64,000 nt of DNA from Streptomyces sp. SID12488 (lineage in GTDB: Bacteria > Actinomycetota > Actinomycetes > Streptomycetales > Streptomycetaceae): contig NZ_JAAGLT010000032.1 of the NCBI RefSeq assembly GCF_010548275.1, positions 49,039-113,038 on the forward strand, given 5' to 3'. Each line of letters starts with the position of its first letter. Within the stretch, counting starts at the first letter, position 1. Both the position numbers and the translations under genes were made by a program. Below are positions 51,354 to 58,746 of the stretch, in pieces. A model generated the notes under the pieces. The model saw only the letters and a list, made by a program, of their open reading frames with translations, searched no databases and was not told the DNA's origin.

Positions 51354-51376
51354 GCCGGCCCGCGTTCCGGGCCGGC
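51354..51376. other. Hairpin between the two divergent ECF promoters
   Basis: GCCGGCCCG-cgttc-CGGGCCGGC, a perfect 9-bp stem with a 5-nt loop, placed between the two -35 elements. It may separate the promoters or bind a regulator. Confidence 0.6.
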
Positions 51377-51386
51377 AGATCCGTAC

Positions 51387-51413
51387 CCATCCGGACGCGG
51401 GTTCGCTTCGAAT
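51387..51413 (+). promoter_or_regulatory. SigK-type ECF promoter for sigK-rskA operon
   Basis: CCATCC at 51387-51392 and TCGAAT at 51408-51413, spacer 15 bp. Transcription would begin about 51420, which rules out the upstream ATG at 51334 and favours translation from 51439. It implies autoregulation by the sigma factor. Confidence 0.7.
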
Positions 51414-51438
51414 GCCTAAGGTGACGGTGACAAGCGTG

Positions 51439-52026
51439 ATGGAGCGGGGAGGGGCCGTGTGCGGCCATAGAGAGGGGACGCGGGTGGGAGCGGACGAGCT
51501 TCTGGTTCTCGTGGCCGGTGGAGACCAGAAAGCCTTCGAAGAGCTGTACGGGATCGTGTCGGGGCCGGTGTTCGGACTGGTGCGGCGCGTGGTGCGGGAC
51601 CCGGCGCAGTCGGAGGAGGTGTCACAGGAGGTACTGCTCGAACTCTGGCGCTCCTCACCCCGGTTCGACCCCAGGAAGGGCAGCGCCCTGTCCTGGATAC
51701 TCACGCTCGCGCACCGCCGGGCCGTCGACCGGGTGCGCAGTGCCCGCGCGGCCGGTGAGCGCGAGCAGCGCGACGCCGAGCGCTCCCACCGTCCCGCCTT
51801 CGACCATGTGGCCGAGGAGGTCGAGGCCGGGCTCGAACGCGAATGGGTGCGCCACTGCCTGGACCGGCTCACCACCCTGCAACGCCAGTCGGTCACCCTC
51901 GCCTACTACGACGGCTACACATACCGTGAAGTGGCGGAGCGGCTCTCGCTCCCGCTGGGCACGGTGAAGACACGGATGCGCGACGGACTGACCCGGCTGC
52001 GCGAATGCCTGGGAGGTGTCGCATGA
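51439..52026 (+). CDS. sigK: ECF RNA polymerase sigma factor, SigK-like
   Basis: 195 residues from ATG 51439; a GTG at 51484 with a good GAGAGGGGA site would remove 15 residues. Region 2: AFEELYGIVSGPVFGLVRRVVRDPAQSEEVSQEVLLELW, then RFDPRKGSALSWILTLAHRRAVDRVRSARA. Region 4: HCLDRLTTLQRQSVTLAYYDGYTYREVAERLSLPLGTVKTRMRDGL. Features and context (RskA-type anti-sigma immediately downstream, overlapping ATGA) match the SigK/ECF19 group. SigK responds to redox signals in mycobacteria through RskA. The promoter resembles the factor's own likely target, so it probably activates itself and the divergent DUF4331 operon. Confidence 0.87.
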   Translation: MERGGAVCGHREGTRVGADELLVLVAGGDQKAFEELYGIVSGPVFGLVRRVVRDPAQSEEVSQEVLLELWRSSPRFDPRKGSALSWILTLAHRRAVDRVRSARAAGEREQRDAERSHRPAFDHVAEEVEAGLEREWVRHCLDRLTTLQRQSVTLAYYDGYTYREVAERLSLPLGTVKTRMRDGLTRLRECLGGVA

Positions 52027-52871
52027 GCGTGCTCGGCAGACTGTTCCGCCGCGAGGATCTCCATTCGCTCGCCGCCCCCTACGCCCTCGACGCCCTGGAT
52101 CCCGACGAGCGGCGCCGCTTCGGCAAGCACCTGGCCGGCTGCGACGCCTGTACCGCCGAGGTGCGCATGCTGTCCGAGGACACGGTCCGGCTGGCCTGGT
52201 CCACGGCCGCGCCGCCCCCGTTCGCCATGCGCGACCGGGTCCTGTCCGCCGTACGCGCGACTCCGCAGGAGTTCCCGGGCCAGTCCCCGGCGCGCGCCCC
52301 CGGCCGCTCCGCCGAGGCGCCCCGCAGGCGGAGCCATCAGCTGCCGGCGCACGTCTGGGGCACCGAACCGCCGCCGGTCCGCCGTGCGCCCCGCATGCGC
52401 CCCATGTTCGCCCCGCTGGCCACGCTCACGGCGGCAGCCGCCCTCGTGGTCGCCGCGCTGTTCGCCGTGCAGAACACGCAGACCCAGGACAAGCTGGACA
52501 CCGCGCAGGCCCAGGCACGTGAGATTGCCGACGTTCTGTCGGCTCCCGACGCGCGGGCGACCGCCGACCGGGACGCGCGGGGCCAGGGGATCACCGCGAT
52601 CGCCTCCGCCTCCGAGGGGCGCGCGGTGGTGACCCTCAGTGGGTACGGGGAGTTGCCGAGCGACCGCGTGCACCAACTGTGGCTCATGCGCCCTGATGTG
52701 CAACCGCGCTCCCTGGGACTCTTCAAGGGCGACACGCCCTTGGTCGCGACCGGTCTCGACAAGTCGGCCACATCACTCGCTGTGACCGTCGAACCCGACG
52801 GGGGTTCAGAGCAGCCCACCAGCGCACCAGTTGTCCAACTCGCCCTGGAATCGGTTGGATTCGGAGAGTAA
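52023..52871 (+). CDS. rskA: RskA-type membrane anti-sigma factor
   Basis: 282 residues; ATG overlaps the sigma-factor TGA. The N-terminal anti-sigma domain has ALDALDPDERRRFGKHLAGCDACTAEV, the zinc-binding HxxxCxxC motif. After a Pro/Arg-rich linker comes one membrane helix (FAPLATLTAAAALVVAALFAV) and an extracytoplasmic RskA domain (TAIASASEGRAVVTLSGYGELPSDRVHQLWLM, GLDKSATSLAVTVEPDGGSEQPT). RskA holds the sigma factor at the membrane and releases it by regulated proteolysis when the outer domain perceives a signal. The zinc motif suggests redox sensitivity. Confidence 0.9.
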   Translation: MSVLGRLFRREDLHSLAAPYALDALDPDERRRFGKHLAGCDACTAEVRMLSEDTVRLAWSTAAPPPFAMRDRVLSAVRATPQEFPGQSPARAPGRSAEAPRRRSHQLPAHVWGTEPPPVRRAPRMRPMFAPLATLTAAAALVVAALFAVQNTQTQDKLDTAQAQAREIADVLSAPDARATADRDARGQGITAIASASEGRAVVTLSGYGELPSDRVHQLWLMRPDVQPRSLGLFKGDTPLVATGLDKSATSLAVTVEPDGGSEQPTSAPVVQLALESVGFGE

Positions 52872-52986
52872 TCGTCAACACCCTTGTGGGGAAGGTGAAT
52901 CCTGTGACCGAGATACACGAGTGCCCCGGGGGAGCGATAGGGTTAACCTGCCCGGGCCGGGTGGACTTGTACGGGTGGGGAGTGAC

Positions 52987-53256
52987 ATGGAACAGATAAC
53001 GATGCACAGCAGGGCACGCGTCCCTGCGATCACGTGCGGAAGCAGTGCGACCAAGGCGCGCCTCGACCGCCACCTCTCGGTGCTGTCGGGACCCGCGGTT
53101 CCTCAGCGTGAGACGGCGGAGGCGACCTCGCTGATGCGCGAACTCACTTCGCGGGACAGGGTGAAGCAGCGCAGTGACCTCGGTACGAGGGTCAGCAGGC
53201 TTTCGCTCTTCGCCCCGCTGCGCCGTCTGAGCCGCACCCTGTTCGGCGGGCGCTGA
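52987..53256 (+). CDS. Small basic protein, function unknown
   Basis: 89 residues; ATG preceded by GGGGAGTGAC. Reads MEQITMHSRARVPAITCGSS then ATKARLDRHLSVLSGPAVPQ and ends RLSLFAPLRRLSRTLFGGR. There is no signal peptide or membrane helix; a basic amphipathic C-terminal helix is apparent. I do not recognise it. It converges on the CoA-transferase gene and may be transcribed through from the rskA operon, 115 bp away. Confidence 0.6.
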   Translation: MEQITMHSRARVPAITCGSSATKARLDRHLSVLSGPAVPQRETAEATSLMRELTSRDRVKQRSDLGTRVSRLSLFAPLRRLSRTLFGGR

Positions 53257-53353
53257 GCGGGCTGAGCGGACCGTATCGGCGCCCCCGCGCCGTCCACGGT
53301 CAACCGACTCCGTCCACTGTCCGGTCGTTCGCCCAGTCGTTCCCTGCCCGTGC

Positions 53354-54544
53354 TCAGGCGGCCACACCGTCCCGGCGCAGCGCTGCGATCTCCTCGCCCG
53401 TCATCCCCACGGCGCGCAGCAGCGCTTCGGTGTGCTCCCCGAGCGCGGGCACATCACCCATCCGTGCCTCGCCCCCGCCCGGCAGATTGATCGGGGGCAG
53501 CATCGCGCGCAACGGCCCCGCCGGTGACCCCACCTGTCGCCATCGGTCCCGCGCCGCGAACTGCGGATGCTCCGCCACCTCCTGTACGTCCCTGAGTCGC
53601 GCGCACGCGATCCCGGCGCCCTCCAGCCGCACCAGGGCCTCGTCGACCTCCAGCCCGCCGAGGGCCTCGGCCACGAGAGCGTCGGTCCGCCCCCGGTTCC
53701 CGACCCGCGCCGCGTTCGTCGCGTACGCCGGATCGGACCCCAACTCGGGCCGCCCCAGCACCTGTTCGGCCAGCCGCCGCCACTCACGGTCGTTCTGTAC
53801 AGACAGCAGCACCCGGCCGCCGTCCCTCGTGCTGTAGGCGTCGTACGGGGCGATGACGGCGTGCGCGAGGCCGGTGCGCGCCGGGGGAGTGCCGTCGTGC
53901 ATCGCATGGTGGAGGGGGTGCCCCATCCACTCGGCCAGCGCGTCCAGCATCGACACCTCCACCGGCCCGCCCCGCCCGGTCACACCCCGCCGTACGAGCG
54001 CCGCCAGCACCCCGGAGAACGCGTACATGCCGGCCGCGATGTCCGCCGCCGGAATCCCGGCCTTCACCGGCTGCTCCGGTGTCCCGGTCACCGACACCAG
54101 CCCGGCCTCGCACTGCACGAGCATGTCGTAGGCCCGTTTGCCGGCGTACGGTCCCGAGGGCCCGTATCCCGAGATGTCCACGGCGATCAGCCGGGGGTGC
54201 GCGGCGCAGAGGGTGGCCGCGTCGAGGCCGAGGCGGGCGGCGGCGCCGTGGGCGAGGTTCTGGACGAACACGTCGGCGTCGGCGATCAGTCGCTGGACGA
54301 CGGCGAGCCCGCGAGGGTCCTTGACGTCGAGGGCGAGGGACTCCTTCCCGCGGTTGCACCACACGAAGTGCGAGGCGAGGCCGTGGGCGGCGGTGTCGTA
54401 CGCCCGTGCGAAGTCGCCGCCGTCGACGCGCTCGATCTTGATGACCCGGGCGCCGAGGTCGGCGAGCTGGCGGGTGGCGAAGGGGGCGGCGACGGCTTGT
54501 TCGAGGGCGACGACGGTGAGGCCGGTGAGGGGGAGGGGTTCCAT
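53354..54544 (-). CDS. CaiB/BaiF-type (family III) CoA transferase
   Basis: 396 residues from ATG (MEPLPLTGLTVVALEQAVAAP). Family III markers: ADLGARVIKIERVDGGDFAR, then NRGKESLALDVKDPRG, ADVFVQNLAHGAAARLGLDA, SGYGPSGPYAGKRAYDMLVQ (with the catalytic Asp of RAYDM) and TGTPEQPVKAG. These enzymes move CoA between carboxylates via a covalent aspartyl anhydride. The two carboxylates are unknown. It stands alone after a long dispersed inverted repeat. A second ATG four codons upstream is the only other start; neither has a good ribosome site. Confidence 0.88.
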   Translation of the reverse strand: MEPLPLTGLTVVALEQAVAAPFATRQLADLGARVIKIERVDGGDFARAYDTAAHGLASHFVWCNRGKESLALDVKDPRGLAVVQRLIADADVFVQNLAHGAAARLGLDAATLCAAHPRLIAVDISGYGPSGPYAGKRAYDMLVQCEAGLVSVTGTPEQPVKAGIPAADIAAGMYAFSGVLAALVRRGVTGRGGPVEVSMLDALAEWMGHPLHHAMHDGTPPARTGLAHAVIAPYDAYSTRDGGRVLLSVQNDREWRRLAEQVLGRPELGSDPAYATNAARVGNRGRTDALVAEALGGLEVDEALVRLEGAGIACARLRDVQEVAEHPQFAARDRWRQVGSPAGPLRAMLPPINLPGGGEARMGDVPALGEHTEALLRAVGMTGEEIAALRRDGVAA

Positions 54545-54648
54545 GCGGGGGATCATGTCGGGTTTTCGCCCCCGCCGCCCCTACCCGTCCCGTCCTGTCC
54601 CTGGGGGCTGCGCCCCCAGACCCCGCTGTCGGCCCTGAAGGGGCCTCG

Positions 54649-54717
54649 TCCTCAAACGCCGGACGGGCTGGAAATGTCGGTCGGCGTTGGTATTTCAGCC
54701 CCTCCGGCGTTTGAGGA
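54649..54717. repeat. Long inverted repeat (dispersed Streptomyces element)
   Basis: TCCTCAAACGCCGGA at 54649-54663 and its exact complement at 54703-54717 enclose secondary arms (GGGCTGGAAAT and ATTTCAGCCC). Further GGGGGC/GCCCCC hairpins flank both sides (about 54600 and 54725). It sits after the ABC permease stop and before the CoA-transferase start, where it probably terminates the exporter transcript. Closely similar elements recur between Streptomyces genes. Confidence 0.85.
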
Positions 54718-54764
54718 GCGGGGGTTCGGGGGCGGCGCCCCCGAGGATGGAACGACCTGAGCGG

Positions 54765-55577
54765 TCAGCCTTCGCCGTCCGCGTGCCGTCGTACAGCCAG
54801 CGGCAGGAACACCGCGATCAGTACCCCGCACCACGCCAGCGACCCGGCGACAGGGTGGACGACCGGCCACGCCCCGTCCACCGGGACCGGAGCGTTGCCG
54901 AACAGACCCCGCATCGCCGTCGCGACCGCGCTGATCGGGTTCCACTCGGCCAGGGTCCGCAACCACCCGGGCAGACCGTCCGTCGGGATGTACGCGTTCG
55001 ACAGCAACGGCAGGAGAAACGTCGCGCCCCCCAGTTGACCGGCCGCCTCCTCGCTCCGGGAGAGCAGCCCGAGGTAGATCCCGATCCACGTCGTCGCGAA
55101 CCGGAAGAGCAGCAGCAACCCCACCGCACCCAGCGCCCGCAGCGCCGACCCCTCGATCCGCCACCCCACCGCGAGCCCGACGAGGAGCAGGGGAACCGTC
55201 CCCGCTGCGGTCACCACGAGGTCCGCGAGGGCCTGCCCCAGTGGTACGGCGGCCCGGCTGATCGGCAACGTACGCAGCCGGTCGGTCACGCCCCGGTGGG
55301 TGTCCTGGGCCGCCTGGAACATCCCGGTCATGATGCCGTTGGCGGCGGTCGCCACCAGCAACCCCGGTACGAGGAAGGCCCGGTAGTCCTCGCCGGGCAT
55401 CGCGAGGGCGCTGCCGAAGACGTACCCGAAGAACAGCAGCATCGTGACCGGCATGGACTGGGTGAGGATCAGCAGTCCCGGGTTGTGCCGCAGCCGCCGC
55501 AGATGCCGGCCGAGCATGGCCGTGCCGTCGTACGCCAGGGCCGAGGTCGCGGACGTCGCGGATGTCAACGTACTCAC
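54765..55577 (-). CDS. ABC-2-type drug exporter permease (DrrB-like)
   Basis: 270 residues with six membrane segments of the ABC-2 type: LLILTQSMPVTMLLFFGYVFGSAL, FLVPGLLVATAANGIMTG and LVVTAAGTVPLLLVGLAVGW, with VGLLLLFRFATTWIGIYLGLL later. The ABC-2 signature region is MFQAAQDTHRGVTDRLRTLPISRAAVPLG, the coupling-helix stretch, with LSNAYIPTDGLPGWLRTLAEWNPISAVATAMRGLFG after it. It is typical of DrrB/daunorubicin-resistance permeases. The start overlaps the ATPase stop by four bases. The pair exports a lipophilic drug or lipid. Confidence 0.88.
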   Translation of the reverse strand: MSTLTSATSATSALAYDGTAMLGRHLRRLRHNPGLLILTQSMPVTMLLFFGYVFGSALAMPGEDYRAFLVPGLLVATAANGIMTGMFQAAQDTHRGVTDRLRTLPISRAAVPLGQALADLVVTAAGTVPLLLVGLAVGWRIEGSALRALGAVGLLLLFRFATTWIGIYLGLLSRSEEAAGQLGGATFLLPLLSNAYIPTDGLPGWLRTLAEWNPISAVATAMRGLFGNAPVPVDGAWPVVHPVAGSLAWCGVLIAVFLPLAVRRHADGEG

Positions 55578-56518
55578 GCGGCAAGCTCCTTACGTTCCGT
55601 CAGGCGGAGGAACACGTCGTCGAGGGTCGGGGGGCGCAGGCTCACGTCGAGCAACGCCACGCCCGCGGCGTCCAGTTCACGCACCAGCCGGGGAAGGGTG
55701 AGCGTCGGGTCCGTGGTGACCGCGCCGACGGTGAGCCGGTCCCGGTCCAACACCGGTTCGGATCCGGTGAGTCGGTCGAGGATCCCGGCGGCGCCGAGCA
55801 GCGCGCCGGCATCCGCGACCACGACCTCGGCGTACGAGCCGATGAGCGCCTTGAGTTGGGCCGGTGAACCGGTGTGGGCGACCCTGCCGTGCTCCACGAG
55901 GGCGATCTCGTCGGCGAGTTGGTCGGCCTCCTCCAGATACTGGGTGGTCAGGAGGACCGTTGTGCCCTCGTTCTTCAGCTCACGTACCGCCGCCCAGATC
56001 TGGTTGCGGGCAGCGGGGTCGAGCCCCGTCGTCGGCTCGTCCAGGAAGAGCACCGCGGGCCGCTCCACCAGGCTCGCCGCGAGGTCGAGGCGGCGGCGCA
56101 TGCCGCCCGAGTAGGTGGACGCGGGCCGGTCGGCGGCTTCCGCCAGCCCGAAGCGGTCGAGCAGCTCGTCGGCGCGCGGGACGGGCCCCCTGATTCGGTG
56201 CAGCCGGGCGAAGAGCCGTAGGTTCTCGCGGCCGGTGAGGTCCCCGTCCACCGACGCGTTCTGCCCCGTGACGCCGATCCGGCGCCGTACGGCAGCCGCC
56301 TCCCGTACGAGGTCGTGCCCCGCGACGCGGGCCGAGCCCGCGTCGGGCCGCAGCAGCGTGGTGAGCAGCCGTACGGCCGTGGTCTTGCCTGCGCCGTTCG
56401 GCCCCAGCAGTCCGCACACGGACCCCTCGGCCACGGCCAGGTCCAGTCCGCGTACGGCATGGACCTTCCCGAAGGACTTCTCCAGTCCTTCACTAAGTAC
56501 AGCGTACGTAGTGGTCAT
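55574..56518 (-). CDS. ABC drug exporter ATP-binding subunit (DrrA-like)
   Basis: 314 residues from ATG (MTTTYAVLSEGLEKSFG); the DrrA subfamily usually has about 320. Walker A LLGPNGAGKTTAVRLL, Q-loop GVTGQNASVD, signature STYSGGMRRRLDLAASL, Walker B VLFLDEPTTGLDP, and H-loop position occupied by LLTTQYLEEADQL (Gln, as usual in DrrA). The C-terminal domain (PTLDDVFLRLTERKELAA) is of the DrrA type. The first codons lie in an operator matching the one between this gene and the divergent tetR. Confidence 0.9.
   Translation of the reverse strand: MTTTYAVLSEGLEKSFGKVHAVRGLDLAVAEGSVCGLLGPNGAGKTTAVRLLTTLLRPDAGSARVAGHDLVREAAAVRRRIGVTGQNASVDGDLTGRENLRLFARLHRIRGPVPRADELLDRFGLAEAADRPASTYSGGMRRRLDLAASLVERPAVLFLDEPTTGLDPAARNQIWAAVRELKNEGTTVLLTTQYLEEADQLADEIALVEHGRVAHTGSPAQLKALIGSYAEVVVADAGALLGAAGILDRLTGSEPVLDRDRLTVGAVTTDPTLTLPRLVRELDAAGVALLDVSLRPPTLDDVFLRLTERKELAA
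56494..56510 (-). promoter_or_regulatory. TetR operator 2 (inside drrA-like start)
   Basis: TAAGTAC-AGC-GTACGTA is a one-mismatch version of the site at 56537. It covers codons 3 to 9 of the ATPase gene, centred 43 bp from operator 1. Confidence 0.6.
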
Positions 56519-56536
56519 GAGGTGACCATAGCGCAC

Positions 56537-56553
56537 TACGTACGCCGTACGTA
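56537..56553. promoter_or_regulatory. TetR operator 1 (divergent promoter)
   Basis: TACGTAC-GCC-GTACGTA, a perfect 7-bp inverted repeat with a 3-bp spacer, lies between the divergent exporter and tetR genes, 30 bp from the tetR ATG and 19 bp from the exporter ATG. Confidence 0.75.
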
Positions 56554-56582
56554 ACTACGATGGGTGGTCGAGGTGATGATCA

Positions 56583-57296
56583 ATGGCCGGCCGAGCCGCC
56601 GTACCCGAAGTGATCTGGACGCGTCCCGAACGTGCGGGCCGGGGTCCGAAGGCCGCGTACAGCCGTGCGGACATCGCGGCTGCCGCGGTGCGGATCGCGG
56701 ACGCGGAGGGGCTCGATGCGGCCTCGATGCGGCATGTCGCGGCCGAACTCGGCTGCGGCACGATGTCGCTGTACAACTACGTCCCCCGCAAGGAGGACCT
56801 GTACGAGTTGATGGTTGACGCGATCAGTGGCGAGCACGAGTTGTGGGAGCCGTCGGGCGACTGGCGCGCCGACATGCTCCGGGTGGCCCGTCAGACACGC
56901 GCTCTCATGCGGCGCCATCCCTGGCTGCCGCGTCTGATGTCCCCGGTCCACGGCTTCAGCCCCAACGCCCTGCGCTATCTCGAACACTGTCTGAGCTGCC
57001 TCGACTCGTTCGACGCCACCTATGGCACGAAGTTCGAGCTGATCGCGATGCTCAACGGCCTGGTCACCACGTACGTCGGCAACGAGTTGGCGACGGCCGA
57101 GCGGGCGCGGTCCCTGCCCTGGTCCGAGGAGCAGGAGAACGCGATGCGGATCGGGTATCTCGGGGGGCAGGTGGCGAGCGGGGCGTATCCGCGGATGGCG
57201 GCGGCGTTCATGGAGGACGCGGGGCCGATCGATCTGGAGGCGGTGTTCGAGCGGATGCTTCTGCGGGTGCTTGATGGCTTCGCGCCGCGTCAGTGA
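56583..57296 (+). CDS. TetR/AcrR-family transcriptional repressor
   Basis: 237 residues. N-terminal HTH: YSRADIAAAAVRIADAEGLDAASMRHVAAELGCGTMSLYNYVPRKEDLYELMVDAI, the TetR signature with MSLYNYV. The ligand-binding half is of the TetR_C_1 type (DWRADMLRVARQTRALMRRHPWLPRLMS, then GTKFELIAMLNGLVTTYVGNEL and a MRIGYLGGQVASG helix). An N-terminal arm (WTRPERAGRGPKAAYS) is common in regulators of drug exporters. Its likely operators flank the divergent drrAB-type exporter, so it probably represses both genes until an exported compound binds. Confidence 0.9.
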   Translation: MAGRAAVPEVIWTRPERAGRGPKAAYSRADIAAAAVRIADAEGLDAASMRHVAAELGCGTMSLYNYVPRKEDLYELMVDAISGEHELWEPSGDWRADMLRVARQTRALMRRHPWLPRLMSPVHGFSPNALRYLEHCLSCLDSFDATYGTKFELIAMLNGLVTTYVGNELATAERARSLPWSEEQENAMRIGYLGGQVASGAYPRMAAAFMEDAGPIDLEAVFERMLLRVLDGFAPRQ

Positions 57297-57331
57297 GCTT
57301 TCGTTGCCGGGTGCGGGTCCGTTGTGGTTGC

Positions 57332-57355
57332 TCGCGCCCACGCGGCGGAGCCGCA
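57332..57355. repeat. Second copy of the 24-bp dispersed element
   Basis: Identical to 29993-30016 over 24 bp and followed, as there, by CACAGCCCCGC. It lies in the gap between convergent tetR and type-ISP genes. Confidence 0.8.
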
Positions 57356-57399
57356 CAATGTCACAGCCCCGCCCCCCTGAAAACCTGAAGGCGGGTCGG

Positions 57400-58572
57400 T
57401 CAGAGCAGCGTGAACTGGCCTTCTGGGCCTTCCTCGTGGTGGTCCAGCACCGACGCGGGCCTGCGTGCCGTATCCGGTACCGGGAGTACGCCGGTCTCCC
57501 GCAGCTCTGCTGCAGTGATCGGGTTCGTCACCGTCAACTCGGCTTGCTGTGGGCGTAGTTCAGCGAGCAGCGCCAGGACGGTGATCAGCTCCAGCAGCTC
57601 CGACGTCCAGGTCTGCTGCCATGTCGCCGGGCGGATCGCCTCCAGAGTTCCGGGCTCGGCGGGGCCGGGCATCCGCGCCGCGAACCACCCCTCAAGCACC
57701 CGTACCCCGCCCGCCTCGAAGTCCCAGGCCTCGGGCGGCACCGGGGAGATGCGGCCGTCGTCGAGCTGGAGGGTCTCCTCGGTGCGGTCGTAGTGGAGGG
57801 CGACCGGGCGGGAGGGCAGTGGGGCCCGTACGTACGGGCGTCGGCCGCCGGGCAGCTTGGGCCGTTCTCCGTCCCGGCGCATCAGCCAGAGCACCCGGCG
57901 GCCCAACTCGACCCCCCGGGACCAGAGTTCGGGGTCGGCGGTGAGCGGGACACTCAGCCCCGGGCGTACGGCGACCAGGGCCCAGGCGAGCACGTCGAGC
58001 GGGTCGGGGCGATGGCCCAGGCGGTCGGTGAGGTGGTCCGACAGGCCCGGGGCGAGGTTGGGTTCGGTGCCGCCGGGGCGCCGGTACAGGGGGCGGATCC
58101 GGCCCGGGCGGACCAGCGGCAGCACGCCCGAGGCGAGCAGCAGGGGCCCGCCGGAGTCCGCCGGCGCGATCGCCGCCTCGACGACGAACACCTGCCGTTC
58201 GTCCGCCACCCGCCACAACTCCGGACGCGCCGCGTCGATCAGCCGGTGGTCCGGGATCAGCCACTGCTCGTCGTAGGGCGCCCGCAGGACCCGTACCGGC
58301 TCCGCGCAGGGGCCGGTGGCGCGGGCGAGCTTCTCCGTGCCGCCGTGCCGGCCGGGCAGCTGTCCCACCGCCGACTGCGGGGTGCGTGAGCGCGTCGGCT
58401 CGAACAGGGCCTCGCGGTCCGGCCCTTCGGCCTTCAGAAGGGCGTCCCAGCGTGCCTTCAGGGATGCGGCGTCGGGGGCCGCCGGCCACCCCCGGCCCAG
58501 CCGTGGCGGTGCGACGGACCACGGCATGAGGTCCGCGAGCAGCGGAGCGTCGTCGGGCGTCACGCTGGGCAT
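57400..58572 (-). CDS. Stand-alone type-ISP restriction-modification C-terminal domain protein
   Basis: 390 residues. LADLMPWSVAPPRLGRGW, EALFEPTRSRTPQSAVGQLPG, VRVLRAPYDEQWLIPDHRLIDAARPELWRV, LYRRPGGTEPNLAPGL and ISPVPPEAWDFEAGGVRVLEGW match the C-terminal domain of single-polypeptide type-ISP R-M enzymes, where it contributes target recognition. The translocase and methyltransferase domains are absent and no methylase motif (NPPY) occurs. Similar stand-alone proteins are annotated in other Streptomyces as type ISP enzymes. Whether it binds DNA alone or with a partner encoded elsewhere is unknown. Confidence 0.7.
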   Translation of the reverse strand: MPSVTPDDAPLLADLMPWSVAPPRLGRGWPAAPDAASLKARWDALLKAEGPDREALFEPTRSRTPQSAVGQLPGRHGGTEKLARATGPCAEPVRVLRAPYDEQWLIPDHRLIDAARPELWRVADERQVFVVEAAIAPADSGGPLLLASGVLPLVRPGRIRPLYRRPGGTEPNLAPGLSDHLTDRLGHRPDPLDVLAWALVAVRPGLSVPLTADPELWSRGVELGRRVLWLMRRDGERPKLPGGRRPYVRAPLPSRPVALHYDRTEETLQLDDGRISPVPPEAWDFEAGGVRVLEGWFAARMPGPAEPGTLEAIRPATWQQTWTSELLELITVLALLAELRPQQAELTVTNPITAAELRETGVLPVPDTARRPASVLDHHEEGPEGQFTLL

Positions 58573-58648
58573 CGTACGACGACGTCCGGCAGCCTCTGCC
58601 TCGGACGAGCCATCGCGCGTGCGGACGGTGTGCCCGGGAACGCGGGCA

Positions 58649-58689
58649 GGGCGTCCGGGGTCGTTGTGCGACGAACATCCCGGACGCCC
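58649..58689 (-). terminator. Hairpin upstream of type-ISP-like gene, after LuxR gene
   Basis: GGGCGTCCGGG at 58649-58659 pairs perfectly with CCCGGACGCCC at 58679-58689, with a nested TCGT/ACGA pair in the loop. It lies about 60 bp past the stop of the minus-strand LuxR gene. Confidence 0.78.
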
Positions 58690-58746
58690 TTGGCGACGCC
58701 GACCGGAGTGCCACGGGCCCGGTTCTCCCGGAGCGGGGGCCCGCGG

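Noticed and set aside
51334..51438. Upstream ATG for the sigma factor
   Set aside because: It lies before the predicted -10 element, and the added residues do not resemble ECF sequence.
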